Origin: Piscicola geometra
Taxonomy: Eukaryota; Annelida; Clitellata; Hirudinida; Piscicolidae
Assembly: GCA_943735955.1 (NCBI GenBank)
Contig: OX030970.1
Coordinates: forward strand, 1,377,684 to 1,441,683
Reading direction: 5' to 3'
DNA length: 64,000 nt
The translations under genes were made by a program, and so were the position numbers. Below the pieces are notes generated by a model. The model saw only the letters and a list, made by a program, of their open reading frames with translations. It was not told where the DNA came from and searched no databases. Shown in pieces: positions 56,201-64,000 of this stretch (its first letter is position 1; each line of letters begins with the position of its first letter).

Positions 56201-57265
56201 CCAACTTAATGGAATGGAAATGAGTGTCGTTCAAGTCATCACTATCAGGTTTTTTGTGGTGGTGCTCAATAATTAAAATTAAAAATATTACTATAAATAT
56301 TGACTTCAATAATAATAATAATAATGATGATAATAATAAATTCAGAAACAAAATTAATAATAATATATTCCAAAAATTAAAATATATAAACCCCCTTTTC
56401 TCCCCCAAACCCAAATTCATCCTTACTTATCTCTCCCTCCAGCTTAACATCGACCTTGGCATCCATAGGGGCAGCTTCAATTCCCCAGGCTGGATTGGTT
56501 ACCATGATAATGGTCTTGAGTTCTGTGGGCCTGCCGTCAGAAGAAGTAGTTAAAATACTCGCGGTTGATTGGCTCTTGTTAGTTGGCAGGTGGGAAAAGT
56601 AATTTTGGATGCGAAGGTTACAGAGAAGTTTTTGGTTAAATAAAGAAATGAGGCGGGGAGGGTTGATGGAAGGGTTGTGGAGAATAGAGCTAATAGTTGC
56701 TGAGACAATTAGTAAAAGTTGAAGAACTAACGACTTTTTGTAGTTTTTCAAAACGCTAAATAATTTTTTTATAAACTTTAATTTTTATTTCATTTTTAAC
56801 ATTTATTAATTGATTAATTAAAATTGATCCATTATGGATCAACCAATAAGAGACAGGTTCAGAACAGCGGTGAATGTGCAGGGAGATGTGATAGGAGTGG
56901 GTGTGGTTGCCAAACTATGCCACAACCTTATAAGTGATGAGCCAGATTTACAAAAAGTAAAACTGGATTTGGAAGTGATGCATTGACTGATATTTTAGAA
57001 TGATTTTTTGATCATATTTTTTGAGACGTTTTTATGGGTATAGAATTGTAACTAATTATAAAACTCAAAATTGTTATTATTATATTTAAATTAAATATAA
57101 TTACATACAATTTATAAATATTCTAACCACAATCAACGTAACCATTATAATCCCCATTACCAACAGAAGAATCATGACCAGCCTGATCATTATCATAAGC
57201 AAAGTGATGAAAGCACTGTTGGTTCTGATGATGATGAAAAGGTCAGGGAAGAGACAAAGGTTTAG
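53247..57265 (+). CDS. SLC1A: Excitatory amino acid transporter (SLC1 family)
   Basis: Thirteen exons join in phase to 494 aa: 53247-53419, 53552-53651, 53840-53950, 54167-54234, 54368-54410, 54593-54690, 55052-55162, 55359-55445, 55644-55790, 56054-56248, 56443-56589, 56851-56956, 57167-57265. The order of SLC1 signatures is complete: a first helix after [39 protein letters not shown], the hairpin-1 tip [28 protein letters not shown] (Asn346-Asp348 region) and the last helix [12 protein letters not shown]. Arg431 and Asp439 match the residues that bind the acidic side chain and sodium in EAATs, and GTALYEA rather than the ASCT form supports glutamate/aspartate transport. It acts at the plasma membrane. 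Two NLT/NAS-type loops are short. The donor after exon 2 (GTCTTT) is weak. The protein ends ETKV, a class I PDZ ligand. Confidence 0.96.
54912..55038. repeat. 13-bp minisatellite ACCATCCATCCCA
   Basis: About eight copies lie immediately before the acceptor of SLC1 exon 7 and replace a normal polypyrimidine tract with a C/A/T repeat. Confidence 0.95.
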
Positions 57266-58003
57266 AATTGCCCAATATGCTGCTTATGCTGGTTGGAAGT
57301 GAATTGAGTCCAAAAGAAGTTATGGTGAATGGATAAAGAAGGATGGAATGAGGATGGGATAGGAAAGAAAAAAAAGAAAAAAAATGGTTTAGTTTACTTT
57401 AGTTTAGGTAGTTTGACCTGTTTAGGGGCTTCAGTTAAGAAATGTTTTAATTATTATTTTATTATTATTATGATATAATATTATGATATAATCGCATTTA
57501 AAAATTTAAATTTAATGATTTATCTAGAATTGCTGTATATTTCTTTTTAGCGTATCTGTCTTTTTAGCTGTTACGAGTTCTTAGATAAATTGTTTCATAC
57601 TGATATAACTTTGAGAATAAATTGTTATGTATATTATATATACTATTTTAGATAAATAACTATTTTTTTATGAATGGGAAAAGTGGACTAATAAGAAAAA
57701 ATGAGAGAGAAAACAAATATATTTTTCCCACATTTTTTTATTTTTCATTTAGAGAACTTTTACTGGATACTCTCGTTTTACAATTTATTTTTAGGCTTTC
57801 TAACCCTTTACTAACATTTAGACACTGTAGGAAAATGTAAACGTTATATGAATTTCAGAATTTAAGAAATTAATCAATAAATAAAATGACAGCATACTTG
57901 ACAATTATAAATAAAAGCATCAAAAGAGGAATTCTTTAGCTGAAAATAGAAATTTAACGCCTTTATTTAATTTTATAATACTTTTTAATTAGAGATATTA
58001 TTT

Positions 58004-58198
58004 AAAAAAAAAAAAAAATAATAATAATGACGAGCATTATTATAGTGGCGTATAACCCGAACGGGCTTCCAGGCCACTTAGGCTGCATATTTTCTTTTGC
58101 GCCTTTGGGTTACTAGGGCATTGGTTGCACTTGAACCTAGGACCTTTCTATATTAGTCAAGCCGAGAGTCGTTGCCGACTCAGCTACCCGTTCATCCA
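58004..58198 (-). mobile_element. tRNA-derived SINE-like element, copy 1
   Basis: Read on the minus strand, the element starts near GGATGAACGGG. It has a box A-like TAGCTGAGTCGG and a box B-like GGTTCAAGTGC about 40 bases later, the internal RNA polymerase III promoter of tRNA genes. A unique body follows (CCCAAAGGCGCAAAAGAAAA, AAGCCCGTTCGGGTTAT), then ATAATGCTCGTCATTATTATT and an A/T-rich tail. A second copy at 62,484 shows that it is a dispersed repeat. It lies between SLC1 and the STK31-like gene. The parent tRNA is not identified. Confidence 0.8.
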
Positions 58199-58484
58199 AA
58201 TTTAATTCACACAATTTAATTACAATATGGTTCTTGCAATTTATGACTTTTGACTTTAATTTAACAATAAAGATAATTCAATGACCATCATCAAACAAAC
58301 CGAATGAAGAAAACCGTTTCTATGGGGAAGAATGTAAGCTATATTTTTTGATAAACATAAAATATAGCGCGAAATAATATACCTTTTCCAAAAAAACTGA
58401 TTTCTTTGAAATGTAGAGCGCTTTGGATATTTTATTTGTTGCGTCGTTTATTTATGTCTGCTAACAACACAACTTTTGGATGAT

Positions 58485-61468
58485 ATGGGTGAAGTTAGGA
58501 AGTGGAACTCTGCAGCGACCGTGAGAATTATTTAACTTTTTTAAACTTGCAAAAATATTTATTTTATTATTTCATGAATTTAGCTATATTTTGGAGTAAT
58601 AAGACGTGCTTGTATTTGTCTATGAGAGATAAAATTAAGTAAATATATGGAGAAAATTTTTTTTGTCCGATTCAACTGCATTTAATGGAAAAAATAAATA
58701 ATAATAATAATAGTAAATAAAATCAAAGTATCCAAATATTATTCCTACTTTTCCAGCCAACCGAAGGTTCCCAATGGATGCCTCCAGCTATTTGTGAGGT
58801 ATCCCATCCATCCTTCCATTTATCCATCCATCCATTCATTCATCCAATTATCAATCCAATAATCTATTCATCCATCCATCCAATCATCTATTCATCCATC
58901 GATCTATCCTTCAAAACACCACTTTTCTCCTACCCCCACTTCATCTCTACATCCCTCCCTTCTTCCCTTCTCCACACAACGACCACTTTTCCCTTTTCCA
59001 CCCTTCACACAACTATTTCCTCTCCTCCCACATAACTACTCCAATCCCCCCCTCCTCTTTCCACACAACTACTCCAATCTCCCCTCCTCCACACAACTAC
59101 TACAATTACTCCCCCTCCACCACACAACTTCTCCAACTCCCATCCACCACAACCACCTCCCCCCCATCAGAAAGAATTAGTGGTAACGTACATAGAGTCA
59201 CCGTGCATGTTCTGGGCATCGCTGGTGAACCAGATCAGCAAGCAAGTCGACATTGACAGCAAACTAGCCAACCTCTGTACCACCCTGCCGAAACTGAAGA
59301 ACGAACCTGTGCTTGGAAAGGTTTGGTGGGGGGGGGAGTTGTTGGTGGGTGGGAAAAGATTGGGTGGTGGGGGGGGGGAGGTTGTTAGTGGGGGTGTTGG
59401 TGGGGTTGTTGGTGGGTGAGGGTGTTGGTGGGTGAAGATTGGGTGGTGGAAAATAAAAGAGGATTTAAAAAGGGGGAGGAGTGTGAAGAAGGGAAAGGTA
59501 AGAAGGAGAGCTGAAAATGTGAAAAACAATGAAAGAATGTTTTTTTAAATGAATATGTTGCAGGAAGGGTGAAGGTAGATATGGGTACGGTGTGGATATA
59601 AATGGGATTTTTCAATGGTTAAAGGTTAGTTTAATGGTTTTTATATTTAAAAAAACCAAAACCCATACATACAGACGTACGCGTGCATGTACAGTTTCGA
59701 CAAGAACTGGTATCGCTGTAAGGTCACTCTGATCATCAGCAAAACTCATGCTAGTCTTGTTTTTTTGTTTTTATTAGTTTTTTTGTTTTATTTTTTTTAT
59801 TATTGCGGTAAATATAATTTTTTTTCCAACATTTTTAAAACCACAGGTCGAGATTTTATATGTGGACTATGGAAACAGAGAAGTAGTTGAAAGGTTGATT
59901 GTTTTTTGTTTCAAATCTTAAATATAGAAATTAAATTATTAAAATAAATTCACCACTTGGCTTTTTCACTTTCTACTAAAGAAAAGATATAATTTAAAAC
60001 TACCCATTTCATCCAGATCTTCCTTGGTGGAACTGCCGCAGTTTCTGTCTGACCTGCACATTCTCGCCTATCCCTACTGGCTTCTGAGACTCAAGAGCAT
60101 TAGGCATGAGAGCACCATAGAGAAGGTGCTGTGGGGAGGATGGTGAGAAGGGTTAAACTCTTTTTAATTTTTTAATCATTTTTTGGTACTGGGGGGGGGG
60201 GGGGGGAGAAAAACAAAGAAGGGCTTGAATGTGGAAATTATAAAATGTGTTAACTATTTTGTCTTTCAATCCTAACCACCCAACATAGCTTTCAAACTAA
60301 TTTTATTTTTTTCTTTCACCAGGGGATAGAATTCCTGGAAAGTCTCAAAGCACAGAACCACTTTACGGCTACCCTCTACTCAAAAACCAAAGACTCTGTC
60401 ATTCCAATAACTGTGCGTCTGGACACTGGGCAAGACTTGGCGGAAATTATGGTGCAAAAAAAGTTCTGCACCTACATGAGCCCGGATGAACTGAAGTAAT
60501 TGTGTTTAAAAAATTCAAATATTAAATTTAAATACGTCTAACTTTTTTAAAAGAACTTTTATTATTTATACTTATTTATCATTCGCTATATTTATCAAAC
60601 CCCAACTCTAAAATCTCACTCCATCTACCCACCACATTCACCAACCAAGAACAGTCCCCTACACCCCTTCCCTCTCTTCCCACCAGACAAAAGTTCCCTT
60701 CCACCCCTCCTAAAACGCCTGCGAACCGCCAAAACGTCGAAAGGTCCAAATCTCTCGTCTCTGGCGATGCTTCAGCGTCATCATCGGTGAGCTTTTTGAT
60801 TGCCTCTCACAGCTGTTTTCAACGAAGATTTCGGATTTGCCTTTATTTTGTTTTGCCTTTATTATGTTTTGTCTTTATTTTGTTTTGTCTTTATTTTGTT
60901 TTGTCTTTATTTTGTTTTGTCTTTATTTTTTTTGTCTTTACTTTGTTTTGTCTTTGTTTTGTTTTGTCTTTATTTTGTTTTGTCTTTATTTTGTTTTGTC
61001 TTTATTTTGTTTTGTCTTTATTTTTTTTTGTCTTTATTTTGTTTTGTCTTTGTTTTGTTTTGTCTTTATTATGTTTTGTCTTAATTTTGTTTTGTCTTCA
61101 TTTTGTTTTGTCTTTATTTTGTTTTGTCTTTATTTTGTTTTGTCTTTATTTTGTTTTGTCTTTATTTTGTTTTGTCTTTATTTTGTTTTGTCTTTATTTT
61201 GCGGTTTTATTGTGGGAACTGTTAATTTTCGAGTTTTATTTTTTTAATCAACTTATTCATTCATCCATCGCCTATTCATTCATCTATCCATGCATCCATG
61301 CATCCATCCATCCAGCCGTACAGAGGACCAGCAAAATCCAATCCCAACCATCATGAGAGCCCGTCCAGAACCCAGTCGATATCCAATGTGGCCCGGAATG
61401 CAATAAATAGGTGGGCAGAGGGATGGATGGATGGATGGATAAATTAATTTTATAGGTTTTTAATATAA

Positions 61469-61531
<63 letters not shown>

Positions 61532-64000
61532 GACCGCAGAGCCAAATCCAAAAGTCCAATAAAGCTGCTGAAACTGCGTTCAATGACTGGCGACCAAATA
61601 GATTCTGAAACACATCCCAAGCTTGGTGGGTGGATGGATGGATGGATGGATGGATGGATGGATGGATGGATGGATGGATGGATGGATGGATGGATGGATG
61701 GATGAATGGATGGATGAATGGATGGATGAATGGATGGATGAATGGATGGATGGATGGATGGATGGATGAATGGATGGATGGATGGATGGATGGATGGGTG
61801 GATGGATGCATGGATGGATGGATGGATGAATGGATGGATGGATGAATGGATGGGTGGATGGATGAATGGATGGATGGATGGATGGATGGGTGGATGGATG
61901 CATGGATGGATGGATGGATGGATGAATGGATGGATGGATGGATGGATGGGTGGATGGATGGGTGGATGAAAGCATTGAGAATGATTGGATGACAGGAGGG
62001 TTGCACGGAGATGAGAACAGAGTGACGACTGCAACGAAGCACATGATGGAGAAGAAGACAATGGAGCATGGGTGAGTCGGAGGCAGGAGAGGAGGAGGGA
62101 GGGATAGAGAGAAGGAAGGAGGGAGGAAGGGAGGGAAGGAGGGAGAGAAGAATGGAGGGAAAGAGAGAGGGGAAGAAGGAGAGTTGGGAATGAATGCATT
62201 TGCTAATACTGTCTGAAAATCATCAAACTGCCTAGAAATGTCCAAGACGAAAAAGTTCAACTATTAAAAATTCACAATAAAATTGAAATATGACATTTTT
62301 AAACTTTTCAAAACAAATATACATATAAATTTCTGAAAATCTTTCTTAAACGCCAGCATTGAACAACTGAGTCTGGAGCTAACAGAGTCATCAAACGAAG
62401 TGTTGACGTTGCAACTCTCGAACAACAACCTCAAGCAGGATATCGAGCAACAAAAGAGAACTATCAGTGTTGGTGGTGTTTGTTGCTTAGTCGGCAACGA
62501 CTCTCGGCTTGACCAATAATGAAAGGTCCTAGGTTCAAGTGCAACCAATGCTCTAGTAACCCAAAGGCGCAAATAAAAATATGCAGCCTAAGTTGTCTGG
62601 AAGCCCGTTCGGGTTATAAGCCACTATAATAATGCTCGTCATTATTTATTTGTTGTGGTGGAATGTTGATATATTATTTATTACAATTGATGAATAAGTT
62701 TTAAAAATATTATTGAAAAAAATCGATTAAAAAGTTAGTTTTATTTATATATTTTTTCTTCATCAGGAGATGGGAGTTTTATTGAGGAATCGAGAAGCCT
62801 TTTTCGACAATAAGGTTTCAATTTATAGGTTGAAAAAAGATTAAATTTAAGTTTCAAATTAGTCCTTCATCAACCTGGATTAAATATATTATAATTCTTA
62901 AACTTAAAAATTTTCACCTTCTAGCTGAAGAACCTAGTCAATTACGCGAGAGCTGTCTACAGTCTCAGGTGGTTGGAGTTGTTGAAATGCTTGAGATCGA
63001 TTTAGTTCGCAAACATTTTAATCTTCTGTTGAGTTTGTTAACCCATTGAATTCATCCTAATTATTTGGATTTTTTGACTTAGCATTCACTTTTTTTTTTC
63101 AACACTCACCCAATCCATACCACATTTTTCTAACTAACTGTTTAACCAACGCATTTCACAACTCTATTCCAAATCAATCCTAAATCCACCCCTGACCGCA
63201 CATATCCCAAATCCATCTCAAACTTCACATATCCCAAATCCATCTCAAACTTCACATATCCCAAATCCATCTCAAACTTCACATATTCCAAATCCATCTC
63301 AAACTTCACATATCCCAAATCCATCTCAAACTTCACATATCCCAAATCTATCTCAAACTTCACATATCCCAAATCCATCCTAAACTTCACATATCCGAAA
63401 TACATTTAAGACCGCACACACCCAAAATCTATCCCAAATCCATCGCAGACTACGCATATCGCAGCAAGAGGAGCTCAGGATCGATATGGACCGGGTGTGC
63501 GACATGCTCTTGTCTATGCAACCCTCCAACCCGATGCTCAGGAAGATTTCTTCGGTTCAAGCGGTCTTTGAGAATCTGCAGAACAAAATTAAAGACAAGA
63601 ATGTCATTGATGAGGCAGGAAGGGGGGGGGGGAGAGGGAGGGGAGGGGTGGATTGAGTGGATGATGGGTGTTTGGGTGAGTGGATAGGTGGGTGAATGGG
63701 CTGGGTGAGTGTGATTGGGTTAGTGAAGGTAGAAGCTTGAAGAATTCGGCTTAGAAAATGCAATGCGAATACTAAATAATTGTAAAGAGTTTTTCGTTTC
63801 ATATTCTATCTTAAATTATAAAAAAACTACCAAAAACATACTCAAACCCACCAAAAAATCCATTAATCATCACCGACCAAACAAACACCGCTTTTTCCCG
63901 CTCGCAGGAACTCAACAAACTCATCTCTGCCCGCGACTCGGCCCGTAAGCTACTGCACAGCGACCTCGAGGAGTTTCTCTACAAGGCCTCCCCTTTTCCC
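58485..64000 (+). CDS. STK31: STK31-like Tudor/coiled-coil protein, 5' part
   Basis: Sixteen exons encode 483 residues before the window ends: 58485-58520, 58757-58798, 59171-59320, 59675-59758, 59847-59893, 60017-60125, 60323-60495, 60687-60786, 61316-61410, 61540-61625, 61996-62071, 62357-62468, 62767-62814, 62925-62968, 63449-63602, 63908-64000. The Tudor domain covers about residues 30-150 ([38 protein letters not shown]). A second conserved block (GIEFLESL to [10 protein letters not shown]), a Ser/Pro/Lys-rich linker and a coiled coil ([10 protein letters not shown]) follow. Remembered human STK31 matches in the same order, including EGNILIAQRNEM against [17 protein letters not shown]31/TDRD8 is a testis protein of the piRNA/germ-granule Tudor class with a C-terminal kinase-like domain; that domain would lie beyond 64,000. 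Exon 1 is the least secure. Another TDRD protein is possible. Confidence 0.8.
58800..58910. repeat. CCAT/CAATCATC repeat
   Basis: Imperfect CCATCCATTCATTCATC repeat starts at the donor following STK31-like exon 2, with C-rich sequence continuing to the next acceptor. Confidence 0.9.
60843..61205. repeat. 16-bp minisatellite TGTCTTTATTTTGTTT
   Basis: About 22 copies with few substitutions lie in the intron after STK31-like exon 8. It encodes the [16 protein letters not shown] frames, which look like membrane proteins but are repeats. Confidence 0.97.
61465..61970. repeat. (ATT)n and (GGAT)n microsatellites
   Basis: 61,470-61,530 is (ATT)n ending about ten bases before the acceptor of STK31-like exon 10. 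61,626-61,970 is (GGAT)n, starting as GTGGGTGGATGG exactly at the exon 10 donor and filling nearly all of that intron. Confidence 0.97.
62484..62650 (+). mobile_element. tRNA-derived SINE-like element, copy 2
   Basis: This copy matches copy 1 (reverse-complemented) from CTTAGTCGGCAACGACTC through the box B-like GGTTCAAGTGC to ATAATGCTCGTCATTATT, with scattered substitutions. The first bases of the head are missing or diverged. It sits in an intron of the STK31-like gene in sense orientation, starting about 15 bases after the 5' splice site of exon 12. Confidence 0.8.
63180..63412. repeat. 27-bp minisatellite
   Basis: About eight copies of CACATATCCCAAATCCATCT plus CAAACTT lie in the intron before STK31-like exon 15. 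The tract has almost no G on the sense strand. 27 bp preserves frame, which explains the periodic frame on the opposite strand. Confidence 0.97.

Noticed and set aside
60787..61356. Multi-pass membrane protein made of Phe, Leu, Cys and Val
   Set aside because: It is the 16-bp TGTCTTTATTTTGTTT minisatellite in an intron; all frames give a similar product.
61284..62260. HPSI-repeat proteins on the minus strand
   Set aside because: They are (GGAT)n antisense to the STK31-like gene and overlap its real exons 9 to 11.

Overview
The window is a piece of animal nuclear genome, most likely from a spiralian invertebrate. It carries multi-exon genes with GT-AG introns on both strands, a fused Nit-Fhit gene (the invertebrate arrangement), a paramyosin-type muscle rod, and an exceptional load of di-, tri- and tetranucleotide repeats in AT-rich DNA. 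A leech-like annelid would fit, but that assignment is an inference. Most of the long open frames made of HT, CV, WMDG, HPSI or poly-Ser are translated microsatellites, not genes.

Layout. 1-10,135: gene-free, AT-rich, with CA/GT and CAT repeats. 10,136-20,812 (-): paramyosin-like coiled-coil rod, 21 exons, 889 aa. 22,061-23,977 (+): unrecognised gene of about five exons. 24,506-32,303 (-): prolyl endopeptidase, 21 exons, 724 aa, full catalytic triad. 32,734-34,430 (-): secreted trypsin-like serine protease, 6 exons, 277 aa. 37,572-39,197 (+): claudin/PMP22-type four-helix membrane protein, 5 exons, 218 aa. 41,697-45,487 (-): ER protein O-glucosyltransferase of the POGLUT2/3 (KDELC) type, with an HVEL C-terminus. 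45,873-51,180 (+): NitFhit, 12 exons, 492 aa. 53,247-57,265 (+): SLC1 glutamate transporter, 13 exons, 494 aa. 58,485-64,000 (+): Tudor and coiled-coil portion of an STK31-like germline protein, cut by the window edge before any kinase domain. All exon chains were assembled by hand from splice sites, phase continuity and family similarity.

The genes do not form a pathway. Their arrangement is ordinary for a compact animal locus: POGLUT and NitFhit diverge from a 385-bp interval, trypsin and PREP lie head to tail 430 bp apart, and PREP and the unknown gene converge.

The most unusual signal is in the introns. On the sense strand of the genes on both DNA strands, many introns begin in C-poor G/T/A repeats (GTGATGATG, GTGGGTGG, GTTGGTTGG) and end in G-poor C/A/T repeats (CATCATCACCACCAG, CCATCCATCCAG). 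The two ends are often mutually complementary. Similar repeats also sit inside reading frames as Ser-, Pro/Ser- or Asp/Gly-rich inserts in three enzymes. A tRNA-derived SINE-like family is present in at least two copies, one lying just behind a 5' splice site.
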